Of a DNA stretch of 64,000 nucleotides, positions 18,126 through 27,327 are shown in pieces. The position numbers and the translations under genes were made by a program. The DNA comes from Campylobacter sp. CN_NE2. GTDB lineage: Bacteria > Campylobacterota > Campylobacteria > Campylobacterales > Campylobacteraceae. The notes under the pieces are model-generated. The model had not been told where the DNA came from. It saw nothing but the letters and a program-made list of their open reading frames with translations, and searched no databases. Positions within the stretch are counted from its first letter, which is position 1, and each line of letters opens with the position of its first letter. The stretch covers positions 186,001-250,000 of the forward strand of contig NZ_CP115608.1 of NCBI RefSeq assembly GCF_027797465.1. Reading direction: 5' to 3'.

Positions 18126-18971
18126 ATGGGCGTTTTAAAGAAAATTTATAATTTTGCAAGTAGCTGGACGGGAACGGTTTTAATCGTTTTATTTGTGATA
18201 TTTTTTGTGGCACAGGCTTTTGTGATTCCAAGCGGTTCGATGAAGCACTCGCTTTTGCCTGGGGACTTTTTATTTGTGAAAAAATTTAGTTACGGAATTC
18301 CTACGCCACATATCCCGTGGATAGAAAAGGCAGTTTTGCCTGATTTTAAGGGTAACGGGCATTTAATAGATGGCGAACGCCCAAAAAGGGGCGATATAGT
18401 GGTATTTCGTGAGCCACAAAATCCAAAAATTCACTTTGTAAAGCGAAATTTTGCAGTCGGCGGCGATGAGGTGATTTTTGATCTGAATAACTTTTATCTT
18501 CGTCCGCACGAAGGCGATGAATTTATCGAAAAAAACTACGATAAAAACGACATTGTAACGCTTATGGGGCAAAAATTTGTAAAAGAGCCTTATAAATTTA
18601 AAGGGATAAATTATAATCCAAATAGCAGAAATAAAATGTTAGCAAATGTCGAAATGTCGCTACTTAACGGCTCGTTAGCTATGAAGCCGATTATTGTGAA
18701 AGAATTTGGCGATAGTTTTAAGATGAAAAATTTGGAATTTAACGCTTTTTATATAAAAATTCCACAAGATGAGTTTTTTATGATAGGAGATAACAGAAAC
18801 GACTCAGCCGATAGCCGTTTTTGGGGTTGTGTGCCTTATAAATTAATCGTCGGAAAGCCTTGGTTTGTCTATTTTAGCTGGGATAAAAATAAGATTATTC
18901 GCTGGGAACGCATTGGGCGATTTGCCGATACACTTCAAACCGATGAAAGTTTGATTTATGAGCAAGATTAA
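18126..18971 (+). CDS. lepB: Signal peptidase I
   Basis: LepB is the inner-membrane serine protease that removes signal peptides from Sec/Tat substrates. One N-terminal membrane helix (about 17-33) precedes the catalytic serine in PSGSMKHSLLPGD (about 37-49). The catalytic lysine region is RGDIVVFREP..HFVKRNFAVGGDEV, and the C-terminal box E GDNRNDSADSRFWG follows. At 281 residues it is typical of Campylobacter, with a larger periplasmic insert than Bacillus enzymes. Only a weak purine-rich ribosome site precedes ATG 18126. It is followed directly by rpiB. Confidence 0.96.
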   Translation: MGVLKKIYNFASSWTGTVLIVLFVIFFVAQAFVIPSGSMKHSLLPGDFLFVKKFSYGIPTPHIPWIEKAVLPDFKGNGHLIDGERPKRGDIVVFREPQNPKIHFVKRNFAVGGDEVIFDLNNFYLRPHEGDEFIEKNYDKNDIVTLMGQKFVKEPYKFKGINYNPNSRNKMLANVEMSLLNGSLAMKPIIVKEFGDSFKMKNLEFNAFYIKIPQDEFFMIGDNRNDSADSRFWGCVPYKLIVGKPWFVYFSWDKNKIIRWERIGRFADTLQTDESLIYEQD

Positions 18972-18981
18972 GGGGAGTTTT

Positions 18982-19431
18982 ATGCAGATTAAAAAGATTT
19001 TTATAGCAGGAGATCACGCTGCTTTTGAAGCAAAAGAAATTAGTAAGAAAATTTTAGAAAATTTGGGCTTTGAGCCGATCGATTTGGGTGCAAATTCGCC
19101 TGAAATAAGCGTTGATTATCCTGATTTTGCAAAGGCTTTGTGCGATGAAGTTTCAAAAGATGAAGGAAATTTTGGGATTTTAATTTGCGGCACGGGATTA
19201 GGAATTTCAATGGCGGCAAATCGAAATCCGCAAATTCGTTGTGCGTTATGCCATGATCGCTTTACAGCGACGATGAGTAGAGAACACAACGACGCAAATG
19301 TCTTAGCTTTTGGGGCTAGGGTTGTTGGAGCTGGCGTTATAGAAGACATGATAAAAGCGTTTTTTAGCACCGAATTTGCAGGTGGCAGACACGAAAGGCG
19401 AGTTAATAAACTTGGGAGTTGTCTATGTTAA
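18982..19431 (+). CDS. rpiB: Ribose-5-phosphate isomerase B
   Basis: RpiB interconverts ribulose-5-P and ribose-5-P in the pentose phosphate pathway. The 149-residue product has IAGDHAAFEAK at the N-terminus, VDYPDFAKALC, GILICGTGLGISMAANR with the catalytic cysteine, and REHNDANVLAFGARV. ATG 18982 follows AAGGGGAG; an in-frame ATG at 18958 inside lepB is rejected. The last codons overlap the next small gene by 7 nt. It is part of the rpiB - small coiled coil - apt - dedA - pepA - ychF run conserved in Campylobacter. Confidence 0.95.
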   Translation: MQIKKIFIAGDHAAFEAKEISKKILENLGFEPIDLGANSPEISVDYPDFAKALCDEVSKDEGNFGILICGTGLGISMAANRNPQIRCALCHDRFTATMSREHNDANVLAFGARVVGAGVIEDMIKAFFSTEFAGGRHERRVNKLGSCLC

Positions 19432-19694
19432 ATTTGGTTTTAGCGGTATTTTCTTTGTTTTGTTTATTGCTTTTGATTTTGGCATTTAGAAAAAATAGCA
19501 AAATGTTAGATGAGATTTCAAAGAAAAATCAAAAAATAACCGAGCTTGAAAATATAATCGTAAAGCTAAAATCAAATTTGCAAACAAGTATTGAAGCTCT
19601 TGAAAAGGCAGATAGTGCAAATATGGATTTGAAATTGCAAAATACAAAAGTTAAATTTGAAAACAAAATTCTAAAAGAAAAAGAGGAAAAATGA
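19425..19694 (+). CDS. Small membrane-anchored coiled-coil protein
   Basis: An 89-residue protein with one N-terminal membrane helix (about 2-20, [21 protein letters not shown]). A continuous helical coiled coil follows, rich in Lys, Glu, Asn and Leu (about 27-89). No enzyme motif is seen; it could be a scaffold or division-type membrane protein such as a short EzrA/FtsB-like factor, but this is not supported beyond shape. The start ATG 19425 lies inside the end of rpiB, preceded by GGGAG. It overlaps apt by 4 nt at its end. As I recall, C. jejuni has an equivalent gene between rpiB and apt. Confidence 0.7.
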   Translation: MLNLVLAVFSLFCLLLLILAFRKNSKMLDEISKKNQKITELENIIVKLKSNLQTSIEALEKADSANMDLKLQNTKVKFENKILKEKEEK

Positions 19695-20239
19695 AAGAAC
19701 TAAACGAAAATGACAAAAAATATCTTTTAAGCACTATTAGAGAGATTAAAGATTACCCAAAAGCAGGGATTTTGTTTCGCGATATTACTACTTTATTAAA
19801 TGACAAAAAGGCGTTTGAATTTTTAATGTCCCATTTGGAAGCAAAGTATAAAGACGCAGGGTTTGACTATATCGCAGGGATTGAAAGTAGGGGTTTTATA
19901 TTTGGCGCAGCACTTGCTACTCGCCTAAATTTGGGCTTTGTGCCTATAAGAAAACCAAAAAAACTTCCATATACAACGATTTCACAAAAATACTCGCTTG
20001 AATACGGCTTTGATCAAATCGAAATTCATATCGACGCATTTAGAGATACAAAAGACGCAAAAGTTTTATTAGTAGATGATTTAATAGCCACCGGCGGCAC
20101 GGCATTTGCCGCAGCCGAGCTTATACAAAGAGCAGGAGCGATATGCGCCCAAGCGTGTTTTGTGATGGATTTACCGGCTCTTGGCGGTTCTGAAAAATTA
20201 AGCAAAATTACAAAAGTTTATAGCGTGTTAGAGGGCTAA
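19691..20239 (+). CDS. apt: Adenine phosphoribosyltransferase
   Basis: Apt salvages adenine to AMP using PRPP in the cytoplasm. The 182-residue product shows [21 protein letters not shown] near the start, [14 protein letters not shown], the flexible [16 protein letters not shown] loop, and the PRPP-binding [13 protein letters not shown]. It is complete. GAGG lies 5 nt before the ATG. The gene overlaps its upstream neighbour by 4 nt and abuts dedA with no gap. Confidence 0.96.
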   Translation: MKELNENDKKYLLSTIREIKDYPKAGILFRDITTLLNDKKAFEFLMSHLEAKYKDAGFDYIAGIESRGFIFGAALATRLNLGFVPIRKPKKLPYTTISQKYSLEYGFDQIEIHIDAFRDTKDAKVLLVDDLIATGGTAFAAAELIQRAGAICAQACFVMDLPALGGSEKLSKITKVYSVLEG

Positions 20240-20854
20240 ATGGAAGATTTTTTAAAAGAACTTCTTTTTGAGTATAAAAATTACGCTTATGGAATTCTGT
20301 TTGTTTGGTGTTTGTTAGAAGGCGAAATTGCGCTTATTTTGGGTGGAATTTTAGCGCACGAAGGGCATATAAATTTAGCGCTTGGAATTTTTATTGCAGG
20401 ACTTGGAGCATTTTGCGGAGATCAATTTTATTTTTATATCGGCAGATATAATCGTAGTTATATAGGTAAAAAATTAGCTAAACAACGCAGAAAATTCGCC
20501 ATAGCGCATTTGCTACTTAAACGGCTTGGTTGGCCTATAATATTTTTGCAACGCTATATGTATGGATTTCGTGTGATAATCCCTATGAGTATCGGCTTAA
20601 CTAGATATAGTGCGAAAAAATTTGCTTTTATAAATTTAATAAGCGCTTGGTGCTGGGCGGCGATAACGATGATTTTGGCGTGGTATTTTGGAAAGCAAAT
20701 TTGGCGTTTTATAAGCTGGGCAGAAGAGCATTGGTATATCGCAATTCCGATTGTTTGCGGATTTTTATTTTTGATTTTTTATGGATTTAAAAAAATGGAA
20801 AATTACTTTATGAATTTAAGAAAGGATAGATATGCAAATCAAACTAATCAATGA
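20240..20854 (+). CDS. DedA-family (VTT domain) inner-membrane protein
   Basis: A 204-residue DedA/VTT protein. Members are implicated in undecaprenyl-phosphate or lipid flipping and in membrane potential and drug tolerance. Seen are an acidic re-entrant segment (LEGEIALILGGILAHEG), GDQFYFYIGRY, the conserved arginine segment QRYMYGFRVIIPMSIGLT, and three to four membrane helices. The start immediately follows the apt stop. The 3' end overlaps pepA by 23 nt, and the pepA ribosome site (AAGAAAGGA) lies inside this gene. Confidence 0.88.
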   Translation: MEDFLKELLFEYKNYAYGILFVWCLLEGEIALILGGILAHEGHINLALGIFIAGLGAFCGDQFYFYIGRYNRSYIGKKLAKQRRKFAIAHLLLKRLGWPIIFLQRYMYGFRVIIPMSIGLTRYSAKKFAFINLISAWCWAAITMILAWYFGKQIWRFISWAEEHWYIAIPIVCGFLFLIFYGFKKMENYFMNLRKDRYANQTNQ

Positions 20855-22283
20855 AAAAATCGATGACATTAAGGCTGATTTTGAAGTTATTTTGGTTGTA
20901 AATAAAAATTTAGATCACGAATTTATCAAAGACAAGGATAAATTTGAGTTTTTCGGATACGACGGAAGCGCAAATTTGCTTTTAAGTGAGAGTAGAAGAC
21001 TTTATGTAGGCGTAAAATCGCTAGAATTCGATAGAATTCGCTCAGCAATCGCCACTGCGTATAACACGCTAAAAAGCTATAAAATTTCAAATTTTAAAAT
21101 CGCTTCGTATCTTTGCGGTTGCACTACAAAAAGCTTTATGGCGATGGCTGAGGGCGTGTTTTTGGGTAGTTATGAATTTAACAAATATAAAAGCGAAAAG
21201 AAAAAATACAGCCTAAATGAAATTCTAATCTCAACACAAGAGTATAATAACCATGAAATTAAACTCGATAAAGCGCAAAACGGGCTTAAAAAAGGCGAGA
21301 TTATGGCAAATGCTGCAAATTTCGTCAAAGACGGCGTAAATGAAATCCCAGAAATTTACACGCCTGTAAAAATGGCTAGTGATGCCGAAATTTTGGCGGC
21401 AAATTATGACAGCGTAAGTGTAAAAATTTATGATGAAAATTTCTTAAAAGATCAAAATATGAACGCATTTTTGGCTGTAAATCGCTCTTCAATCCACCCG
21501 CCACGCTTAATTCATCTAACTTATAAGCCCCAAATTTGCAAAAAACGAGTTGTTTTTGTCGGCAAGGGCTTGACTTACGATAGCGGAGGGCTAAGCCTTA
21601 AACCAAGCGATTATATGCTTACGATGAAATGCGATAAAAGTGGCGCAATGGCTGCAATGGGTATCATAAAAGGAGCTGCTGAGCTAAATTTGCCGTTTGA
21701 AATTCACGCCGTCATCGGTGCAACCGAAAATATGATAGGCGGAAATTCATACAAGCCTGATGATGTGCTTATTTCTCGCAGCGGCGTTACTATCGAAGTG
21801 CGAAATACAGACGCAGAAGGTAGGCTAGTTTTGGCTGATTGCTTGGACTGGGCACAAGAGTTAAAGCCTGATATTTTAATCGATATGGCAACTCTAACAG
21901 GAGCTTGTGTAGTGGGTCTAGGCGAATACACAATCGGGCTTTTAGGAAACAATGAAGAATTTAAACTAGAATACAAACGCCTTACAAAGCCAAGCGGTGA
22001 GCTTTTTGGAATTTTAGAATTTAATGATTATCTAAGGGAGCTTATCAAATCAAATATCGCCGATGTTTCAAATACAGCTTCTAGCAGATACGGCGGAACG
22101 ACCACGGCAGGGCTTTTCCTTGATAAATTTATAAAAGATGAATACAAAGACAAATGGCTTCACCTTGATATTGCCGGACCTGCGTATTTAGAAAAAGCAT
22201 GGGGCTATAATCAAATCGGTGCCACAGGTGCAGCCGTAAGAGCAAATTTATACTATTTAGACGCTATTTCAAAGGAAAAATAA
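20832..22283 (+). CDS. pepA: Cytosol aminopeptidase (leucyl aminopeptidase, M17)
   Basis: PepA is a hexameric two-metal aminopeptidase of the cytoplasm. The 483-residue product has a variable N-terminal domain and a catalytic domain with VFVGKGLTYDSGGLSLKP (metal-binding), MKCDKSGAMAAMG, and the M17 signature NTDAEGRLVLAD. GPAYLEKAWGYNQIGATG near the end is also typical. Length is normal. The start overlaps dedA; the stop and ychF start share one base (TAATG). Confidence 0.96.
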   Translation: MQIKLINEKIDDIKADFEVILVVNKNLDHEFIKDKDKFEFFGYDGSANLLLSESRRLYVGVKSLEFDRIRSAIATAYNTLKSYKISNFKIASYLCGCTTKSFMAMAEGVFLGSYEFNKYKSEKKKYSLNEILISTQEYNNHEIKLDKAQNGLKKGEIMANAANFVKDGVNEIPEIYTPVKMASDAEILAANYDSVSVKIYDENFLKDQNMNAFLAVNRSSIHPPRLIHLTYKPQICKKRVVFVGKGLTYDSGGLSLKPSDYMLTMKCDKSGAMAAMGIIKGAAELNLPFEIHAVIGATENMIGGNSYKPDDVLISRSGVTIEVRNTDAEGRLVLADCLDWAQELKPDILIDMATLTGACVVGLGEYTIGLLGNNEEFKLEYKRLTKPSGELFGILEFNDYLRELIKSNIADVSNTASSRYGGTTTAGLFLDKFIKDEYKDKWLHLDIAGPAYLEKAWGYNQIGATGAAVRANLYYLDAISKEK

Positions 22284-23386
22284 TGGGATTATCAGTAGGC
22301 ATAGTAGGACTTCCAAATGTCGGCAAATCAACGACATTTAACGCACTAACCAAAGCACAAAACGCACAAGCGCAAAACTATCCTTTTTGCACGATTGAGC
22401 CAAATAAAGCCGTAGTTGCCGTGCCTGATAAGCGTTTAAATGAATTGGCAAAAATCGTTAATCCCAATCGAATTCAAAACTCGGTTATCGAATTTACCGA
22501 CATTGCAGGGCTTGTAAAAGGAGCTAGTAAAGGCGAAGGTTTAGGAAATAAATTCCTAGCAAATATCCGTGAATGCGAGATTATCTTACATATCGTTCGT
22601 TGTTTTGAAGACGGAAATATCACTCATGTTGAAGGAGGAATTGATCCGATCCGTGATATTGAGATTATCAACACTGAGCTTATTTTAGCCGACATAGAAC
22701 AACTAACTCGCAAAATAGAACGCCTAAATAAAGAAGCAAGGGCAAATGCAAAAGGTGCAAAAGAAAGCTTGGATATGGCAAATTTGCTTTTAAAACATTT
22801 AAACGACGGAAATTCTGCGTCAAGTTTTAGCGAATTTGAAAATGAAATTTTTACAAATTTAAACAAAGAGCTAAGATTACTTTCGGCAAAAGAGGTCATT
22901 TATGGCGCAAATGTCGATGAAGCAGGGCTTGAAAATGATAATGAATTTGTTAAAAAAGTCAAAGAATTTGCTAAAAAAAGCAACCACGAAGTCATCAAGC
23001 TAAACGCAAAAATCGAAGAAGAGCTAATCGGTCTAGATGATGATGAAGCAAAAGAATTACTCCAAAGCTTGGGCGTAGAAGAAAGCGGACTTGATCATAT
23101 CATAAGGACGGCATTTGCGAAATTAAATTTGATAAGCTATTTTACAGCCGGTGTCATGGAAGTTCGTGCTTGGACGATTACAAAAGGTTGGAAAGCCCCA
23201 AAAGCGGCAAGTGTTATCCATAACGATTTTGAACGGGGGTTTATTAGAGCAGAAGTCATTGCTTATGATGATTTTGTTAAATTCGGCGGTGAAAATGGCG
23301 CCAAAGAAAACGGCAAAATGCGACTCGAAGGCAAAGACTATGTCGTAAATGACGGCGATGTGATGCATTTTAGGTTTAATGTTTAA
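22283..23386 (+). CDS. ychF: Redox-regulated ATPase YchF (OLA1-like Obg-family GTPase)
   Basis: YchF is a P-loop NTPase of the Obg group that binds ATP and associates with ribosomes. G1 is GLPNVGKST at residues 8-16; G3 is [19 protein letters not shown]. The NxxE specificity region replaces the GTPase NKxD (YGANVDEAG), which explains ATP preference. The coiled-coil insertion is at about 125-200 and the C-terminal TGS domain ends [13 protein letters not shown]. Length of 367 is normal. It is the last gene of the rpiB-to-ychF run. Confidence 0.96.
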   Translation: MGLSVGIVGLPNVGKSTTFNALTKAQNAQAQNYPFCTIEPNKAVVAVPDKRLNELAKIVNPNRIQNSVIEFTDIAGLVKGASKGEGLGNKFLANIRECEIILHIVRCFEDGNITHVEGGIDPIRDIEIINTELILADIEQLTRKIERLNKEARANAKGAKESLDMANLLLKHLNDGNSASSFSEFENEIFTNLNKELRLLSAKEVIYGANVDEAGLENDNEFVKKVKEFAKKSNHEVIKLNAKIEEELIGLDDDEAKELLQSLGVEESGLDHIIRTAFAKLNLISYFTAGVMEVRAWTITKGWKAPKAASVIHNDFERGFIRAEVIAYDDFVKFGGENGAKENGKMRLEGKDYVVNDGDVMHFRFNV

Positions 23387-23437
23387 ATTTATAGTGTAAA
23401 TTTGTTCTAAATTTTATAAATTTAGAAAAGGATTTTT

Positions 23438-24073
23438 ATGTTAAATAGCAAAGACTTGGAAATTTTGCGTAGAGAATTTATCGATAAATTTGATTTTAGT
23501 GATGAAGATAAAAAATTGATTGAAGAAAAGTGCATTGATAAAGTTTTGGGCAAAGATAAACTTACATATTTTAATCACGAGTGTTTGGGCTTTATTATCG
23601 TCAAAAGCGGACTTTTGCGCGCCTTTATAACATCTGAAAATTTCAAAGAAATCACCGTTTTTATGCTAAAAAAAGGCGAAAGTTGTGTTTTGTGCGATTC
23701 TTGTTTTATGGGTAGTTTTGAAACAAAAATCAATATCCAAGTTAAAGAACAAGCCGAAGTTTTACTGATTCCTGCCGAAATTTTTATAAAAATGAAAGAT
23801 AAATATCAAAGTCTTACAAATCATATACTAACGCTTGTTGCAAAACGATTTGCACAGTCTATAAAAGTCATGGAACAAGCACTTTTTTCGCCACTTAGTG
23901 AGCGAATTTTGGCATTTTTAAAAAAGAATTCTCAAAACGGAAGTATGAAGATCACGCACGAAGAATTGGCTTCGCATTTAGGAAGCGCGAGAGAAGCTGT
24001 TTCTAGAATTTTAAAAGAGATGGAAAATGATAAACTTATCTCTCGCAAACGCGGCGTGATAAGCGTTTTATAA
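23438..24073 (+). CDS. Crp/Fnr-family regulator with cysteine cluster
   Basis: A complete 211-residue Crp/Fnr-type regulator. The sensor barrel (about 30-120) carries a tight cysteine cluster, ESCVLCDSC (about residues 86-94), plus cysteines near 29 and 49. A long dimer helix follows and then the winged HTH (ITHEELASHLGSAREAVSRILKEM, about 168-191). The cysteines suggest a redox, metal or Fe-S sensor. However, the CVL-type segment is also common in Crp homologues that hold no cluster, and this spacing differs from E. coli FNR. ATG 23438 has AAAAGGA upstream. It is convergent with the NUDIX gene, with a 5-nt gap. Confidence 0.88.
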   Translation: MLNSKDLEILRREFIDKFDFSDEDKKLIEEKCIDKVLGKDKLTYFNHECLGFIIVKSGLLRAFITSENFKEITVFMLKKGESCVLCDSCFMGSFETKINIQVKEQAEVLLIPAEIFIKMKDKYQSLTNHILTLVAKRFAQSIKVMEQALFSPLSERILAFLKKNSQNGSMKITHEELASHLGSAREAVSRILKEMENDKLISRKRGVISVL

Positions 24074-24078
24074 ACAAA

Positions 24079-24663
24079 TCAAATTTTATTTGCAAAAAAC
24101 CACAAAAAGGCAAACATTAACCCGGGAGCTCTAATGAGCTCTTCATTAAACATAAATTCCTTTGCCTTTTTGACATCTAAATATACAAGCTCGATTTTTT
24201 CGCCATCTATTCCGCCACCTAAGCCCTTTTTATCATCTTCGGTAATCTCGCCGTAAAAAAGATATTGTCTATTTGCCGCAAAACCAAGTGCGCTATAAAA
24301 ACTAGTTATGAATTCCAAATCTTTAACCAAATAACCTGTTTCTTCATAAATCTCTTCTATTGCAGTTTGTTTTGGGCTTAAATTTTTATCCAAAATTCCC
24401 GCACAAAGCTCATGCGTAAAGCCTTGTTCGTTCCAATCAAACCCGCTTTGTTGCTGATGATACCAAACAGGCGGACGAAATTGTTTAACAAGCAAAAGAG
24501 CATTTTTTTCTTTATGAAAAAGTAAAATTGATACGCTATCATGGACTTTAACACAATCCCAAACTCTTGGTTTGCCGTCCATTTCAAAATGCAAACGAAA
24601 AGGCTTTACAAAATCTGATTTTTCCATATTTGAAATTTTTAAATTTTTTATAGAAGTATCCAT
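24079..24663 (-). CDS. NUDIX hydrolase (nucleoside-diphosphate sugar pyrophosphatase type)
   Basis: A 194-residue NUDIX enzyme of the ADP-ribose / UDP-sugar pyrophosphatase group. The NUDIX box is at about 95-118 and ends with the metal-binding EEIYEETGY. The canonical arginine before the first Glu is replaced by Glu, and the early E of Gx5E is replaced (GILDKNLS). Related Campylobacter proteins share such changes, so activity is likely retained. LLVKQFRPPVW and GEIT match sugar-nucleotide hydrolases. The start overlaps mgtE by 16 nt with AGGA upstream. Confidence 0.85.
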   Translation of the reverse strand: MDTSIKNLKISNMEKSDFVKPFRLHFEMDGKPRVWDCVKVHDSVSILLFHKEKNALLLVKQFRPPVWYHQQQSGFDWNEQGFTHELCAGILDKNLSPKQTAIEEIYEETGYLVKDLEFITSFYSALGFAANRQYLFYGEITEDDKKGLGGGIDGEKIELVYLDVKKAKEFMFNEELIRAPGLMFAFLWFFANKI

Positions 24664-26012
24664 GTTGCAAGTCCTAAAAAGCTAAAAAATCCGACTATAT
24701 CGGTAACGGTAGTAAGTAAAACAGAGCTTCCCACAGCAGGATCTATGCCAAATTTTTTCAAAGTTAGCGGTATAACCGTGCCAAAGATTCCAGCAAAAGT
24801 AAAATTTATCACCATTGACATCGCAATAACAACGCCTAAAAGCTTTATGCCAAACCAAAAATACGCCACAAAGCCCATAATAATAGCAAAAATCATACCG
24901 TTTGTAAAAGCAATAGCAACTTCTCTAAATAAAACATTTTTCTTATCTTTAAATTCGATTTCGCCCAAAGCCAGTCGCCTGACGGTAACGGTAAGTGCTT
25001 GTGTGCCTGTATTTCCGCCCATAGAAGCAACAATCGGCATTAAAATAGCTAGTGCTACGATAGTTTCGATAGTGCTATCAAAAAGCCCGATAATAGCAGA
25101 GCTAACAATAGCCGTGCATAAATTCACAAAAAGCCACGCCGCACGAGAGCTTCCTGCTTTTACTAGCGTATCTTCTTCTTCGGCTTCGTCATTAACACCT
25201 GCTAAGTGATAAATTTGCTCGGTTGCCCTGTCTTGGATAATATCGTGTATATCATCGCTTGTGATGCGACCTATTAAAACGCCATTGCTATCGACAACAG
25301 GCATAACGCTTAAATCAAATTCTTCAAAATCTCTTACGACATCATCGATTTTATCGGTATCAGTGGCAAAATGTGGTTTGTATTCATCATCGTATTTATC
25401 TATAATCTCTTTTAAAGTTAAATTAAAATCATATAAAATCAAATCCGAAGTCGAAAATGCTGAAATCAAGCGTTCGCTTTCGTCCAAAACAAAAAGTTGA
25501 AAAACATTTTCTATTTCGCCGCTTTCTTTTAAATTTCGTAGGCGATCTACGGCTTGTTTTAGCGTTTCGTTTGTTTTAGCGCTAAAAACCTCCGTTTGCA
25601 TATATGCACCGGCTTCATCATCTTCATAATTTGAAATTTGTAAAATATCTTTTTGATCTTCTTCGTCAAGTTTTTCAAAAATTTGCTTTGCTTTTTCTTC
25701 GTCTATTTCTTCGATATTTTGGAAAAGTTCGGCTTGATCATCGCTTTCTAGCTCTTCGATAGCTTCGACGATTTTTTCATGTGGAATAGTTTCGATAACA
25801 TCTTCGAGCATGTGATCTGGCATTTCAAGAGCGACATTTGCAAGGTCTTCCGGGTCTAGTTTTTCTAGGTATTCGACATATTTTTCTTCGTCGTGTTTTT
25901 TAAGCGTTTTTAGGTGATCGGCAAGATCTGCTGAGCTTATCTCTTCTTCTGCTGTCTCTTCAATATGCGAATCTAGGACTTCTCGTGCTTCTTCAAATTC
26001 TCTTGCTTCCAT
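24648..26012 (-). CDS. mgtE: Magnesium transporter MgtE
   Basis: MgtE is a homodimeric Mg2+ channel gated by cytoplasmic Mg2+. In order: an acidic N domain (about 1-130, many Glu/Asp), two CBS domains (about 135-255, QTEVFSAKTNETLKQAVDRL and DSNGVLIGRITSDDIHDI), then a five-helix membrane domain from about 285. The pore signature ILMPIVASMGGNTGTQALTV is intact. At 454 residues it is full length. It follows the M23 peptidase gene by 10 nt on the same strand. Confidence 0.95.
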   Translation of the reverse strand: MEAREFEEAREVLDSHIEETAEEEISSADLADHLKTLKKHDEEKYVEYLEKLDPEDLANVALEMPDHMLEDVIETIPHEKIVEAIEELESDDQAELFQNIEEIDEEKAKQIFEKLDEEDQKDILQISNYEDDEAGAYMQTEVFSAKTNETLKQAVDRLRNLKESGEIENVFQLFVLDESERLISAFSTSDLILYDFNLTLKEIIDKYDDEYKPHFATDTDKIDDVVRDFEEFDLSVMPVVDSNGVLIGRITSDDIHDIIQDRATEQIYHLAGVNDEAEEEDTLVKAGSSRAAWLFVNLCTAIVSSAIIGLFDSTIETIVALAILMPIVASMGGNTGTQALTVTVRRLALGEIEFKDKKNVLFREVAIAFTNGMIFAIIMGFVAYFWFGIKLLGVVIAMSMVINFTFAGIFGTVIPLTLKKFGIDPAVGSSVLLTTVTDIVGFFSFLGLATWILL

Positions 26013-26022
26013 AATCTAACCT

Positions 26023-27192
26023 TCAATTCAAAATCATCGAATTTTCAAAATTTTCAAATCTTTGAGGATTTAAATTTCCGTCTTTTGCCAAATCCATTTT
26101 TGCGTTCATATCTTTAACAAGAGCCTTAAATTTAAGCTCTTCTTTGCTTACTATATTTGTTTTTTCGATTTTTACTACTTTTAAAGGATCGATTGCTTGT
26201 TTATTTTTATAAAGCCCAAAATGCAAATGTGGTCCCGTGCTAAGCCCTGTGTTTCCAACATAAGCGATAAGCTCTTTTTGTTTTACATTTGTGCCTACTT
26301 TTATGCCTTTTGCAAAGCCGTTTAAATGTGCATAAAGTGTCGAATATCCTCCGCCGTGCGAAATTTCAACGGTGTTTCCATAGCCACTTCTACGACCTAC
26401 AAATGTAACTTTGCCGTTGCCTGCTGCGTAAATTTTTGTCCCTTTTGGTGCAGCATAATCCACGCCCAAATGCGCTCTATATCGCTTCAAAATAGGGTGA
26501 AAGCGTTTTGGTGTAAATTTAGATACTATTCTTGCGCCATTAATAGGCGTGATAAGCAAAAAACTTTCCATTTTTTTGCCGTTTTCATCAAAATATTTAT
26601 CTTCAAAAAGATATAAAGAATTTCCTTTTTTGTTTTCTTCTATCATACCTGCTAGAATTTTAATAGAGCCAAAAGGCTGACCAAGTCTAGTTTTTTGTTC
26701 GTATAAAAGCACTAGCCTATCGCCCTTTTGAAGTCTTTTAAAATCTACTTCGCCCCTAAAAACGCTCATAAATTCATTTGCCAAAGCAGTATTTCCGGTG
26801 GCTTTGACTATATCATTATACGGCGAAGTTTCAATGGAAATTCCAAGCGAGTTGCTCTGTTTTGTATAGACTATCGGAGTAAAATCAAGTTTAAATTTAT
26901 TGAATTTATCTTTGTAAATTTGAATTTGCAACTCTTCGCTAATGGGGATTAAAAGTTGCGAAATTTTGCCTAAATCATCACGCAAAACATAACAAATCGA
27001 ACCTGAGATTATCTCGCTGGTTAGCTCTTGGGCTTCTTTATCTAAATCATAATAAACAGAAAGCGGGATTTCATATTTTTCCATAAATTGAAGCAAACTT
27101 ACGCCTTCTGGCCACTTAAATTTCTCAACGCCCGAATTTATCGCAAAAGCAAAATTAAAAAATAGAAAAAAAATCAATATAAATTTATTCAT
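26023..27192 (-). CDS. M23-family peptidoglycan endopeptidase (LytM domain)
   Basis: A 389-residue exported murein hydrolase. A signal peptide (MNKFILIFFLFFNFAFA) is followed by about 200 residues of periplasmic linker and regulatory region. The LytM domain is at about 220-335: RYRAHLGVDYAAPKGT holds the first zinc ligands (His, Asp), and TGPHLHFGLY holds the catalytic and third-ligand histidines. Homologues in Campylobacter and Helicobacter (Csd1/Csd2/Csd3 type) trim peptide cross-links to set cell curvature. Which of these it matches cannot be decided here. It is divergent from the PgbA-like gene. Confidence 0.9.
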   Translation of the reverse strand: MNKFILIFFLFFNFAFAINSGVEKFKWPEGVSLLQFMEKYEIPLSVYYDLDKEAQELTSEIISGSICYVLRDDLGKISQLLIPISEELQIQIYKDKFNKFKLDFTPIVYTKQSNSLGISIETSPYNDIVKATGNTALANEFMSVFRGEVDFKRLQKGDRLVLLYEQKTRLGQPFGSIKILAGMIEENKKGNSLYLFEDKYFDENGKKMESFLLITPINGARIVSKFTPKRFHPILKRYRAHLGVDYAAPKGTKIYAAGNGKVTFVGRRSGYGNTVEISHGGGYSTLYAHLNGFAKGIKVGTNVKQKELIAYVGNTGLSTGPHLHFGLYKNKQAIDPLKVVKIEKTNIVSKEELKFKALVKDMNAKMDLAKDGNLNPQRFENFENSMILN

Positions 27193-27291
27193 GGAAAATC
27201 GCTTTTTATTTTTTTATTTATTACATAAGCCGAAATTGTAGCAAATTAACGCTTATATTTGGCAAAAACCAAGAATTTACCAATTTTTATG

Positions 27292-27297
27292 TATAAT
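27292..27297 (+). promoter_or_regulatory. -10 box for the PgbA-like gene
   Basis: TATAAT lies 31 nt upstream of the TTG start at 27328, in an AT-rich 135-nt divergent region. No clear -35 hexamer is seen, as is usual for the epsilonproteobacterial sigma-70. AGGAG at 27317-27321 is the ribosome site. Confidence 0.55.
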
Positions 27298-27327
27298 TAG
27301 CAAATTTTTTATTTTTAGGAGCAAATT

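Noticed and set aside
24745-25209. A 154-residue plus-strand frame opposite mgtE.
   Set aside because: It mirrors the membrane domain of mgtE, which is clearly the real gene.
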